From Propionibacteriaceae bacterium ZF39 (GTDB taxonomy: Bacteria > Actinomycetota > Actinomycetes > Propionibacteriales > Propionibacteriaceae), in contig CP154795.1 in the NCBI GenBank assembly GCA_039565995.1, positions 1,116,001 through 1,180,000 on the forward strand: a stretch of 64,000 nt of DNA, read 5' to 3'. Shown one piece after another: positions 53,520 through 61,009 of this stretch. The translations under genes and the position numbers were made by a program. The number at the start of each line of letters is the position of its first letter. Positions within the stretch are counted from its first letter, which is position 1. Below the pieces are notes generated by a model. The model made no database searches and was not told the DNA's origin. It saw nothing but the letters and a program-made list of their open reading frames with translations.

Positions 53520-53559
53520 CGCACCGAATCTGTCTCTGGTGGCCTCCTGGGCCGGGTCT

Positions 53560-53565
53560 TATAAT
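53560..53565 (+). promoter_or_regulatory. Consensus -10 element TATAAT
   Basis: A perfect TATAAT, rare in this G+C-rich DNA, exactly 6 nt before the ATG of a small open frame at 53572. No good -35 is visible (CTGGTG region). Confidence 0.65.
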
Positions 53566-53571
53566 CACGGT

Positions 53572-53694
53572 ATGACCGTGCAAAATAACGAGGCCAGCAG
53601 ACTCGCCGTCGTGATCGCCCTTCGTGACGATGCTCGATTGGTGGCCAATCGACTGAGCCACGTCTGGGAGCAGGCGCGCACCCGCGACCACTGA
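53572..53694 (+). CDS. Small leaderless ORF (40 aa), possibly first part of an interrupted 73-codon gene
   Basis: Encodes MTVQNNEASRLAVVIALRDD followed by ARLVANRLSHVWEQARTRDH, then TGA. The frame continues beyond the stop to a second TGA at 53791-53793, encoding TSEDALVAYRVAEARWQGLN and then EAVRAMELLPNR. Both halves look like one amphipathic helical protein. The consensus -10 box 6 nt before the ATG argues that it is really transcribed. Either two tiny genes, a nonsense-mutated gene, or a readthrough product. Not recognised. Confidence 0.5.
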   Translation: MTVQNNEASRLAVVIALRDDARLVANRLSHVWEQARTRDH

Positions 53695-53793
53695 ACCTCC
53701 GAGGATGCGCTCGTGGCCTACCGCGTTGCCGAGGCGCGCTGGCAGGGCCTCAACGAGGCGGTCCGGGCGATGGAGCTCCTGCCCAATCGGTGA
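53695..53793 (+). pseudogene. In-frame continuation after the TGA codon
   Basis: Same frame as the 40-residue ORF. It could be translated from GTG at 53713 (VAYRVAEARWQGLNEAVRAM), but no ribosome binding site lies before it. Its composition is protein-like (Ala/Glu/Arg helices). Treated as the likely second half of a broken small gene. Confidence 0.35.
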
Positions 53794-53828
53794 CCTCCCG
53801 CCGGGTCTGGCGTACCCCGGTCTCGCCT

Positions 53829-53844
53829 ATGTCAAGATTGACAT
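53829..53844 (+). promoter_or_regulatory. Palindromic operator overlapping a TTGACA -35 box
   Basis: ATGTCAAGATTGACAT has perfect 7-bp arms around GA. Its right arm contains TTGACA (53838-53843); TTAGCT at 53861-53866 is 17 bp on and 7 nt before the GTG of the aldolase-like gene. Position and symmetry suit a dimeric repressor, most simply the PadR protein encoded at the end of this cluster. Confidence 0.6.
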
Positions 53845-53873
53845 GTATTTGGTGTCATGGTTAGCTCGCTCGC

Positions 53874-54524
53874 GTGAGCTACCCCGCAGAGTTGCGCAGG
53901 GCCGGTCAGGTCCTCTTCGGTGAAGACCTCCTGACGGCGTTCGGTCACGTCTCTGTGCGCGACGGTGACCACCTGGTCATCACCCCGCCGACACCGCTCG
54001 CTGATCTCGATCCGGACGCATGCCGGGAACTCGCCCTCGATGCGACGGAACTCCCGCCGGGGATCCCGCTCGAGGCCTGGCTCCACCTCGCGATCTATCG
54101 TGCGCGCCCCGACGTGGGTGCCATCTGTCGGGCACAGCCCGAGGTCGCCACCGCGCTCGGCTCCACCGATCAGCTCATCGTCCCGCTGCACGGTCAGGGC
54201 GCGTTCTGCGGTTCGCGCGTCCCCGTCTTCCCCGAGGCCCAGCTGGTACGCGACCGCGAGCGCGGCGAACGTCTCGCCGCGGCTCTCGGTCAGGGCACCG
54301 CGCTCATCATGTGCGGCAACGGCGCGGTCACCGTCGGCCCGGACATCGGCCGCGCCACCGCTCTCATGTGGGTGCTGGAGATGTCGGCCCGCATGAACTC
54401 CGCGGCTGCCGCCGCCGGCACCCGCATTCCGCTCTCCGATGCCGACCAGGCGGCCTGGCGCGACGTCGCCGACGAGCTCCTGGGGCGCATCTGGACCCAT
54501 CTCGCCACGCAGCACGCCGACTGA
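53874..54524 (+). CDS. Class II aldolase/adducin-fold protein lacking canonical metal ligands
   Basis: A 216-residue protein with the class II aldolase/adducin fold: FGHVSVRDGDHLVITPP, LEAWLHLAIYRARPDVGAI and LIMCGNGAVTVGPD align with the family. The three zinc histidines of L-fuculose-phosphate aldolase are replaced: the HxH pair reads R86-A-Q88 and the C-terminal HG reads N149-G. It is therefore probably not a standard metal aldolase. Some family members are aromatic-acid decarboxylases or dehydratases, which would suit the neighbouring extradiol dioxygenase-like gene. GTG start close to the promoter, probably leaderless. Confidence 0.82.
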   Translation: MSYPAELRRAGQVLFGEDLLTAFGHVSVRDGDHLVITPPTPLADLDPDACRELALDATELPPGIPLEAWLHLAIYRARPDVGAICRAQPEVATALGSTDQLIVPLHGQGAFCGSRVPVFPEAQLVRDRERGERLAAALGQGTALIMCGNGAVTVGPDIGRATALMWVLEMSARMNSAAAAAGTRIPLSDADQAAWRDVADELLGRIWTHLATQHAD

Positions 54525-54550
54525 CCCCCGATCTTGCGCAAAGGAGCATC

Positions 54551-55426
54551 ATGATCACCCTCACCGACCTGGCGTACGTCCGTATCGGCACCCAGGACCT
54601 CGACACCCAGGCCGAATTCGCCCAGCGCATCGTCGGCCTCGAACTCGTCGAGAAGACCGCCGACACGGCGTACTTCCGCGCCGACAACCGCCGGCACTGC
54701 GTCCAGTTCGTGACCGGTGAACCGCGCAGCCTGTCCAGCGCCTTTACCGTTGCGGACGGCGATCTCCCGGCGGCAGCCGACTACCTGACCGGCCAGGGGA
54801 TCGAGGTTCATCAGGGCACGGCCGACGAGTGCGCCGAGCGCCATGTGAAGGAGTTCATCTCCTTCCGCGACACGGGCAACAACGTCGTCGAGCTGGTCTC
54901 GGGCCAGACCCACTACGAATCCCGGCCCGTCCGCTTCGCTCGCCCGGCCGGTATCACCGAGTTCGGTCACCTGGGGCTCGAGGCGCCCGATGTGGTCGAG
55001 GCCCAGAAGTTCTGGTGCGGCCACTTCAACATCCAGGTCTCCGACTGGATCGGCACCAAGGCCTGCCTCATGCGCTTCGACCCGGTGCACCACAAGCTCG
55101 CGGTGTTCGACGACAACACCGGCCTGGGTCACGTGAACTTCCAGGTCGAGTCGATCGACGACATCATGCGCAACTATCACTTCCTGCAATATCACGGCGT
55201 CGAGATCGTCATGGGCCCCGGCCGCCACCCACAGTCGACCGCGGTCTTCCTCTATTTCCACGGGCCCGAGGACGTGACCTGGGAATACTCCTTCGGCGTC
55301 CGCCGCATCCCCGAGGACTCGGGCTGGGTGCCGCGGCACTTCGATGTGTCCCAGCCCGACTTCATCGACATGTGGAAGGGTGGCCTCGCCGGCGCCGGGC
55401 CCAAGTGGTCCGAGCGCACGCTCTGA
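54551..55426 (+). CDS. VOC-family extradiol dioxygenase-like protein
   Basis: A 291-residue type I extradiol (catechol 2,3-dioxygenase/BphC-like) protein of two vicinal-oxygen-chelate domains. The Fe(II) ligands of this family align with His140 (FGHLGLEA), His194 (LGHVNFQVE) and Glu245 (VTWEYSFG), so it can be an active ring-cleavage enzyme. AAGGAG precedes the ATG. It lies between the aldolase-like and PadR genes, consistent with a small aromatic-compound pathway; the substrate is unknown. Confidence 0.88.
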   Translation: MITLTDLAYVRIGTQDLDTQAEFAQRIVGLELVEKTADTAYFRADNRRHCVQFVTGEPRSLSSAFTVADGDLPAAADYLTGQGIEVHQGTADECAERHVKEFISFRDTGNNVVELVSGQTHYESRPVRFARPAGITEFGHLGLEAPDVVEAQKFWCGHFNIQVSDWIGTKACLMRFDPVHHKLAVFDDNTGLGHVNFQVESIDDIMRNYHFLQYHGVEIVMGPGRHPQSTAVFLYFHGPEDVTWEYSFGVRRIPEDSGWVPRHFDVSQPDFIDMWKGGLAGAGPKWSERTL

Positions 55427-55454
55427 CCCACCCCCCCCGTGTGACAGGAGGACG

Positions 55455-56048
55455 ATGAGCCTCAAGTACGCCGTTCTCGGCGTTCTCGATGCCCGCTCCA
55501 TGACCGGCTATGAGCTCAGTCAATTCCTCGACGGCTCCACCGGCTGGCTCTGGGCGGCCAACCACAGCCAGATCTACCCCCTGCTCGGCCGAATGGTCGA
55601 GCAGGGGCTCGTCGTCGGAGTCGACGACGCGCGCGGCGAGCAGCGCCGGACGACCTACACCCTGACCGACGCCGGTCGCGAGGACCTGCTCGGCTGGGTT
55701 GCGGGCATCCACCCGCCCGGCCGCGACAACGACGCCTTCGCGCTGCAGGCGGTCTTCCTCGACATGGTGCCGGGGTCGTCGGCTGCGCAGGTCCTGCGGG
55801 AGTACGCCCACCGCCAGCGCGCGGCGGCCGACCTGGCCCGGCAGCACGCCGACCAGCTGGCCGCGGGGGAGACTCCGCTGATCCGGGAACGGCTCCAGGT
55901 CCGCCCCACCACCGAGCACGAGGCCATCACCCGGCTCAAGGCCACGGTCTTCGCCGGCCAGGCGGCCGTGGCGACCGCCCGGGCGGAGTGGGCCGAAGCG
56001 ATGCTGGTCGCGTTGGCCGAGGTCGGCCGGCTGCACATGGACGCCTGA
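55455..56048 (+). CDS. PadR family transcriptional regulator
   Basis: A 197-residue PadR-type winged-helix repressor. The N-terminal domain (KYAVLGVLDARSMTGYELSQ; HSQIYPLLGRMVEQGLV; RRTTYTLTDAGREDLLGW) binds DNA, and a helical C-terminal dimerisation domain with about 100 residues follows, as in PadR/VirR-type (subfamily 1) proteins. AGGAGG precedes the ATG. It is the last gene of the aldolase-dioxygenase cluster and the natural candidate to bind the palindrome at 53829. Confidence 0.93.
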   Translation: MSLKYAVLGVLDARSMTGYELSQFLDGSTGWLWAANHSQIYPLLGRMVEQGLVVGVDDARGEQRRTTYTLTDAGREDLLGWVAGIHPPGRDNDAFALQAVFLDMVPGSSAAQVLREYAHRQRAAADLARQHADQLAAGETPLIRERLQVRPTTEHEAITRLKATVFAGQAAVATARAEWAEAMLVALAEVGRLHMDA

Positions 56049-56104
56049 CCAGCCGCTGCCCGCTTCGGGGTGGAACACGTGCGCGGCCCCCGACCGTGTC
56101 TCGC

Positions 56105-56110
56105 TAAAGT
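56105..56110 (+). promoter_or_regulatory. -10 element TAAAGT of pyc
   Basis: TAAAGT is 7 nt before the ATG at 56118; predicts a leaderless transcript. Confidence 0.5.
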
Positions 56111-56117
56111 GCCCGCC

Positions 56118-59100
56118 ATGTTCTCCAAAGTTCTGGTCGCCAACCGTGGCGAGATCGCCGTCCGTGCCTTCCGCGCCGCCACCGAGTTGGGGGCCCGGAC
56201 CGTCGCCGTGTTCCCGCGCGAGGATCGCAATGCCGAGCACCGCATCAAGGCCGACGAGGCCTATCGGATCGGTGAGGAGGGCCACCCGGTCCGCGCCTAT
56301 CTCGACATCGACGAGATCATCCGCGTCGCCAAGGAGTCCGGGGCCGACGCGGTCTATCCGGGATATGGCTTCCTGTCGGAGAACCCCGACCTCGCCGAGG
56401 CGTGCGCGCAGAACGGGCTGACCTTCATCGGCCCGCCGGCGAACGTGCTCGAGATGGCCGGCAACAAGGTGTCCGCGCTGGCCTCCGCCCGCGCTGCAGG
56501 CGTACCCACCCTGAAATCCACCCCGCCCAGCCGCGACGTCGACGCCCTCATCGCCGGTGCCAATGAGATCGGCTTCCCGGTCTTCGTGAAGGCAGTCGCC
56601 GGTGGCGGCGGTCGTGGCATGCGCCGCGTCGACTCGGCCGACAAGCTCCCCGAGGCGCTCGGCGCGGCGATGCGCGAGGCCGAGGGCGCCTTCGGTGACC
56701 CGACCATGTTCATCGAGCAGGCCGTGATGCGCCCGCGCCACATCGAGGTGCAGATCCTGGCCGACACCCAGGGCAATGTCATGCACCTCTTCGAGCGCGA
56801 CTGCTCGATCCAGCGGCGCCACCAGAAGGTCGTCGAGATCGCCCCCGCGCCGAACATCTCCGAGGAACTCCGCGCGCAGCTGTGTGCCGATGCGGTGAAG
56901 TTCGCCGAGTCGATCAACTATTCGTGCGCCGGCACCGTCGAGTTCCTCCTCGAGACCGAGGGCGAGCGCGCCGGCCAGCACGTGTTCATCGAGATGAACC
57001 CGCGCATCCAGGTCGAGCACACCGTCACCGAGGAGATCACCGACGTCGACCTCGTGCAGGCCCAGATGCGGATCGCCTCGGGCGAATCGCTCGCCGACCT
57101 CGGCCTGTCCCAGGACGACCTGGAGATCCGCGGTGCGGCCCTGCAGTGCCGCATCACCACGGAGGATCCCTCCAACGGCTTCCGCCCCGATACGGGCATC
57201 ATTTCCGGCTATCGCTCGGCCGGCGGGGCGGGCGTACGCCTGGACGGCGGCACCGTCGCCACCGGCGTCGAGATCAACCCCCACTTCGACTCGCTGCTGG
57301 TCAAGCTCACCACCCGCGGCCGGGATTTCGCGCTCGCGGTGGCCCGGGCTCGCCGCGCGCTGGTCGAGTTCCGCGTGCGCGGTGTCGCGACGAACGTGCC
57401 GTTCCTGCAGGCCGTGCTCGCCGATCCCGCGTTCATCGCCGGTGACCTCTCGACGTCGTTCATCGACGAGCGCCCCGAGCTGCTCACGATGCGTACCCCC
57501 GGCGACCGCGGCACCCGCGTCCTCAACTGGCTCGCCGATGTGACCGTGAACAAGCCCCACGGCGTCCGGCCGATCCATACCAATCCGGTCGAGAAGCTCC
57601 CGACGGTCGACCTGACCGTGCCCGTACTCGACGGTTCGCGACAGCGGCTGGAAGCCCTCGGCCCGGAGAAGTTCGCCGCCGAGCTCCGCGCGGCCAAGCA
57701 CGTCGAGGTCACCGACACGACGTTCCGCGATGCGCATCAGTCGCTCCTCGCAACCCGGGTCCGCACCAAGGACCTGCTGGAGGCCGCGCCCGTCATGGCG
57801 CGCATGCTGCCCGGCCTGTTCTCGGTCGAGTGCTGGGGCGGCGCGACCTATGACGTCGCGCTGCGCTTCCTCGCCGAGGATCCGTGGGAGCGTCTCGGGG
57901 CCCTCCGAGAGGCCATGCCCGGGCATTCGCTGCAGATGCTGCTGCGCGGGCGCAATACGGTCGGCTACACGCCCTATCCCACCGAGGTCACCCGCGCGTT
58001 CGTCGCCGAGGCCGACCGCGTCGGCATCGACATCTTCCGCGTGTTCGACGCCCTCAACGATGTCGAGCAGATGCGCCCGGCGATCGAGGCCGTGCGCGAG
58101 ACCAACCGGTCGGTCGCCGAGGTTGCGCTGGTCTACACCTCCGACCTCAACAACCCGGGCGAGAAGATCTACACGCTCGACTACTACCTGCGTCTGGCCG
58201 AGAAGATCGTCGACGCCGGCGCGCACGTGCTGTGCGTGAAGGACATGGCGGGGCTCCTGCGCCCGTATGCCGCCAAGCGCCTCATCACCGCCCTCCGCGA
58301 GCGCTTCGATCTGCCCGTGCACCTGCACACCCACGACACGTCCGGCGGCCAGCTCGCCACGCTGATCGCGGCCATCGAGGCCGGGGTCGACGCAGTCGAT
58401 GTGGCGTCCGCGTCCATGGGCGGCAACACCAGCCAGGTCCCGGCGTCCGCGCTCGTTGCCGCGCTGGAGCACCAGGAGCGGGAGACCAGACTCACCGCCC
58501 CCGGCAACCAGGCGTACGCCGGCAACGACCTGCGTGCCGTCATGGACCTGGAGCCCTACTGGGAGACCGTGCGCTCGGCATACAAGCCGTTCGAAGCCGG
58601 CCTGCAGTCGCCGACCGGTCGCGTCTATGACCATGAGATCCCCGGCGGGCAGCTCTCCAACCTGCGCGTCCAGGCGATCGCGCTCGGGCTGGGGGAGCGG
58701 TTCGAGGAGATCGAGCGGATGTACGCCGCAGCGGACAAGATCCTGGGCCGTCCGACGAAGGTGACCCCGAGCTCGAAGGTCGTGGGCGACCTCGCGCTGC
58801 ACCTCGTTGCCGTGAACGCCGACCCGGCCGACTTCGAGTCCAACCCCGGCAGCTATGACATCCCCGACTCGGTCATCGGTTTCCTGGGCGGCGAACTCGG
58901 GGACCCGGCCGGCGGTTGGCCCGAGCCGTTCCGCACGAAGGCGCTCGGCGGCCGCAAGTCGCCGGCGCGCGAAGTCGAGGTGCCGGCCGAGGACCTGCCG
59001 AAGCTCGCCGAGGCCGGCCGCGAGCGCCAGGAGACGCTCAACAAGCTCCTGTTCCCCGGGCCGACCAAAGACTTCAGTACCAATCGCGCGACCTATGGGG

Positions 59101-59555
59101 ACCTATCGAGCGTGCCGACGCTCGAATATCTCTATGGCCTCGAGTCGGACACCGAGCACGCCGTGCGCCTCGGCCAGGGCGTGACGCTGCTCGTCGCGCT
59201 GCAGTCGATCGGCGATGCGGATGCCAAGGGCATGCGGACCGTGATGACCACTCTCAACGGTCAGCTCCGCCCGGTGCGCGTCCGCGACCGGTCGATCAAG
59301 GTCGAGAGCGTGGCCGCCGAGCGGGCCGACACCTCGCAGCCGGGCCAGGTCGCGGCCCCGTTCGCGGGCGCTGTCTCCGTGACCGTCCAGCCCGGCGACA
59401 CGGTCAGGGCCGGCGACACCGTCGCAACCATCGAGGCCATGAAGATGGAAGCGTCGATCACGACCTCCGTGGCCGGCACCGTCGAGCGCGTCGCGCTGCG
59501 CGGGGTGCAGTCCGTCGAGGGCGGCGATCTCGTGCTGGTGATCAAGCCCGCCTGA
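56118..59555 (+). CDS. pyc: Pyruvate carboxylase
   Basis: Biotin enzyme carboxylating pyruvate to oxaloacetate with ATP and bicarbonate. 1145 residues in the standard order: biotin carboxylase (about 1-460; KVLVANRGEIAVRAFRA, VYPGYGFLSEN, KAVAGGGGRGMRRV, FIEMNPRIQVEHTVTEEIT), carboxyltransferase of the HMGL type (about 530-1000; VTDTTFRDAHQSLLATRVRT), and biotinyl domain with EAMKMEAS, biotinyl Lys1109. The ATG at 56118 is supported by the -10 box 7 nt upstream. It parallels transcarboxylase at the oxaloacetate node. A perfect 17-bp hairpin follows. Confidence 0.97.
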   Translation: MFSKVLVANRGEIAVRAFRAATELGARTVAVFPREDRNAEHRIKADEAYRIGEEGHPVRAYLDIDEIIRVAKESGADAVYPGYGFLSENPDLAEACAQNGLTFIGPPANVLEMAGNKVSALASARAAGVPTLKSTPPSRDVDALIAGANEIGFPVFVKAVAGGGGRGMRRVDSADKLPEALGAAMREAEGAFGDPTMFIEQAVMRPRHIEVQILADTQGNVMHLFERDCSIQRRHQKVVEIAPAPNISEELRAQLCADAVKFAESINYSCAGTVEFLLETEGERAGQHVFIEMNPRIQVEHTVTEEITDVDLVQAQMRIASGESLADLGLSQDDLEIRGAALQCRITTEDPSNGFRPDTGIISGYRSAGGAGVRLDGGTVATGVEINPHFDSLLVKLTTRGRDFALAVARARRALVEFRVRGVATNVPFLQAVLADPAFIAGDLSTSFIDERPELLTMRTPGDRGTRVLNWLADVTVNKPHGVRPIHTNPVEKLPTVDLTVPVLDGSRQRLEALGPEKFAAELRAAKHVEVTDTTFRDAHQSLLATRVRTKDLLEAAPVMARMLPGLFSVECWGGATYDVALRFLAEDPWERLGALREAMPGHSLQMLLRGRNTVGYTPYPTEVTRAFVAEADRVGIDIFRVFDALNDVEQMRPAIEAVRETNRSVAEVALVYTSDLNNPGEKIYTLDYYLRLAEKIVDAGAHVLCVKDMAGLLRPYAAKRLITALRERFDLPVHLHTHDTSGGQLATLIAAIEAGVDAVDVASASMGGNTSQVPASALVAALEHQERETRLTAPGNQAYAGNDLRAVMDLEPYWETVRSAYKPFEAGLQSPTGRVYDHEIPGGQLSNLRVQAIALGLGERFEEIERMYAAADKILGRPTKVTPSSKVVGDLALHLVAVNADPADFESNPGSYDIPDSVIGFLGGELGDPAGGWPEPFRTKALGGRKSPAREVEVPAEDLPKLAEAGRERQETLNKLLFPGPTKDFSTNRATYGDLSSVPTLEYLYGLESDTEHAVRLGQGVTLLVALQSIGDADAKGMRTVMTTLNGQLRPVRVRDRSIKVESVAAERADTSQPGQVAAPFAGAVSVTVQPGDTVRAGDTVATIEAMKMEASITTSVAGTVERVALRGVQSVEGGDLVLVIKPA

Positions 59556-59591
59556 GCGGAAGACGCCCTGTGGGCGTGCTGCGTCAGTGAT

Positions 59592-59630
59592 GCTCGGTAA
59601 GTGCCCCGCCTGACGGGGCACTTACCGAGC
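59592..59630. terminator. Perfect 17-bp hairpin between convergent genes
   Basis: GCTCGGTAAGTGCCCCG and its exact complement enclose CCTGA, 37 nt after the pyc stop codon and 19 nt before the end of the convergent gene. Without a T tract it should act as a bidirectional stop. Confidence 0.75.
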
Positions 59631-59648
59631 GCCCGACGATCACCCGTG

Positions 59649-60146
59649 TCAGGGGCGTTCGGCCAGCGCCGCCGAGAGTTCCGTGGCGGTCTCGGCCCCG
59701 CGCCCGGCCGGGATGACGGCCCAGTCGCCGCGGCGCACGGCGCGCAGCTCGCGGTGGCGATGGAAGAAGACCTCGGGATCACCCGGCACGAGCACCAGCG
59801 ACGACCGGACGCGACCCCTCGCGTCGGTGTCGGTGCGGGGTTCGAGGCCGATGAGTTCCTGCCACGACACCCGCGTACCGATGCGATGGAATCGCGTGAT
59901 GTGCAGGCCCTCGGTCGACATCGTGATGGTGCGGGCCAGCTGGGTGGGCCCCCCGAAGAAGGTCAGCCCCACGGCTGCCACGGTCAGGGCCACCAGGGCA
60001 TAGATGCCGTGGCCGATGTTCACCGACCAGAGCATGAACAGGCCGACGACCAGCGCCACCACACCCCACTGCACCCCTGCCCGGAGTCGCGACCACCCTC
60101 GGGTGGTGACAGTCCGGCCGACGGTGACGAGATGAGGTGCGGGCAC
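59649..60146 (-). CDS. PH-domain-like membrane protein
   Basis: A 165-residue protein with two membrane segments in the N-terminal half (WGVVALVVGLFMLWSVNIGH and YALVALTVAAVGLTFF) and a cytoplasmic beta domain (STEGLHITRFHRIGTRVSWQ; IGLEPRTDTDARGRVRSSLV) with the pattern of bacterial PH domains (bPH2/DUF2581-type). Role unknown. GTG start with TAGTCT 6 nt upstream. Confidence 0.75.
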   Translation of the reverse strand: MPAPHLVTVGRTVTTRGWSRLRAGVQWGVVALVVGLFMLWSVNIGHGIYALVALTVAAVGLTFFGGPTQLARTITMSTEGLHITRFHRIGTRVSWQELIGLEPRTDTDARGRVRSSLVLVPGDPEVFFHRHRELRAVRRGDWAVIPAGRGAETATELSAALAERP

Positions 60147-60152
60147 GGTCCG

Positions 60153-60158
60153 AGACTA
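60153..60158 (-). promoter_or_regulatory. -10 element TAGTCT of the PH-domain gene
   Basis: TAGTCT on the minus strand, 6 nt before the GTG at 60146, overlapping the end of the next gene upstream. Confidence 0.45.
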
Positions 60159-60821
60159 GCCCAGCTGCGCCCAGTGGAAGGCGACCACATCGGGTGCTGC
60201 GCGACCGTTCCGCTCGGCCTCGATTGCCCAGTCCGGGAGCCGGGCCAGGAATTCCGCGAGCGTACGCGCGATCTGCGCGTGGCCCGGATCGTCGATGGTG
60301 GCGGCAGCGATCAGATCGGCGTGCTGGCGCAGGGCGGTGCAGGGCAGATAGCCCACCGACACCCCGGGTGCGGGGGTGAGTGCCAGGCGGGCGGGGGAGC
60401 GGAGGATGCGGCCGAGGGCGGCGTCAGTGGGTACGCCACCCAGCGACAGCGCGAAGTCGAAGTCGGCGATCGCTCTGGCGTCCAGGGCCAGACCGAGCGA
60501 CCCCCACGCGCGGCGGCCCACCAGGTGGTCGAGGATCTGCCAGCCGACGCCGGCGCGCTCCGGGGCGGCGTGGTGTCCGGACAGCAGCGTGTCGAGGTCC
60601 GCTGAGGTCGGGGAGCCGGGGGGCTGGGGCGTACCCGGCCGGGCGAAGAGGCGGGCCAGGAACCCCTGCGGTGGCGCGGGCGGTGGAATCAGGACGGCAG
60701 CCTCGGCCTCGGCCCAGGCCCGTGTCGCGGCATCGGCACCGATGAGGTCGCGCACCTCGTTGATGCTGATCGCGTGGAGCCGCAGAAACGCGGGAGCGGG
60801 CTCCGGCATGGTCGCTGCCAT
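60156..60821 (-). CDS. Hypothetical protein
   Basis: A 221-residue soluble protein, Ala-rich with a Pro-rich segment around residues 45-65 and mostly alpha-helical. Segments such as LHAISINEVRDLIGADAATR and GRRAWGSLGLALDARAIADF are reminiscent of DUF-type actinobacterial proteins but I do not recognise a family. The ATG at 60821 is supported by TAGCGT 7 nt upstream. Confidence 0.65.
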   Translation of the reverse strand: MAATMPEPAPAFLRLHAISINEVRDLIGADAATRAWAEAEAAVLIPPPAPPQGFLARLFARPGTPQPPGSPTSADLDTLLSGHHAAPERAGVGWQILDHLVGRRAWGSLGLALDARAIADFDFALSLGGVPTDAALGRILRSPARLALTPAPGVSVGYLPCTALRQHADLIAAATIDDPGHAQIARTLAEFLARLPDWAIEAERNGRAAPDVVAFHWAQLG

Positions 60822-60857
60822 GCATCCCACGCTAACGAGCGGCTCCGGTGAAGACCA

Positions 60858-60863
60858 TAGGCT
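60858..60863 (+). promoter_or_regulatory. -10 element TAGGCT of the 29-aa peptide gene
   Basis: TAGGCT is 6 nt before a GTG at 60870, the same geometry as confirmed-looking leaderless genes in this window. Confidence 0.5.
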
Positions 60864-60869
60864 GGCCGC

Positions 60870-60959
60870 GTGAATCCTCGAATCCGTCGCCTGATCGTCT
60901 CCGGTGTCCTCGTGGCACTGGTGGTCATCGTGATCGTCGCGGCCCTTTTGAGTTCCTGA
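60870..60959 (+). CDS. 29-residue single-pass membrane peptide
   Basis: Encodes MNPRIRRLIVSGVLVALVVI followed by VIVAALLSS: a short basic N-terminus and one hydrophobic helix. Too short for usual gene callers. Support comes from the -10 box 6 nt before the GTG and a composition that is purely that of a membrane helix. Similar tiny membrane peptides act as regulators of membrane complexes; nothing here indicates which. Confidence 0.5.
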   Translation: MNPRIRRLIVSGVLVALVVIVIVAALLSS

Positions 60960-60976
60960 TCCGTGGACGGCCTCGC

Positions 60977-60982
60977 TAGGCT
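60977..60982 (+). promoter_or_regulatory. -10 element TAGGCT of the secreted protein gene
   Basis: TAGGCT is 27 nt before the ATG at 61010; the predicted leader of about 21 nt contains GCGGAAAG. Confidence 0.45.
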
Positions 60983-61009
60983 GCAGGCATTCTTTGCGGA
61001 AAGACAGAC

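Noticed and set aside
55362..58802. Open frame of 1146 codons on the minus strand opposite pyc
   Set aside because: Shadow of the pyruvate carboxylase gene: long antisense frames are expected in G+C-rich coding DNA, and its composition (His/Arg/Gly-rich, no motif) is not protein-like.
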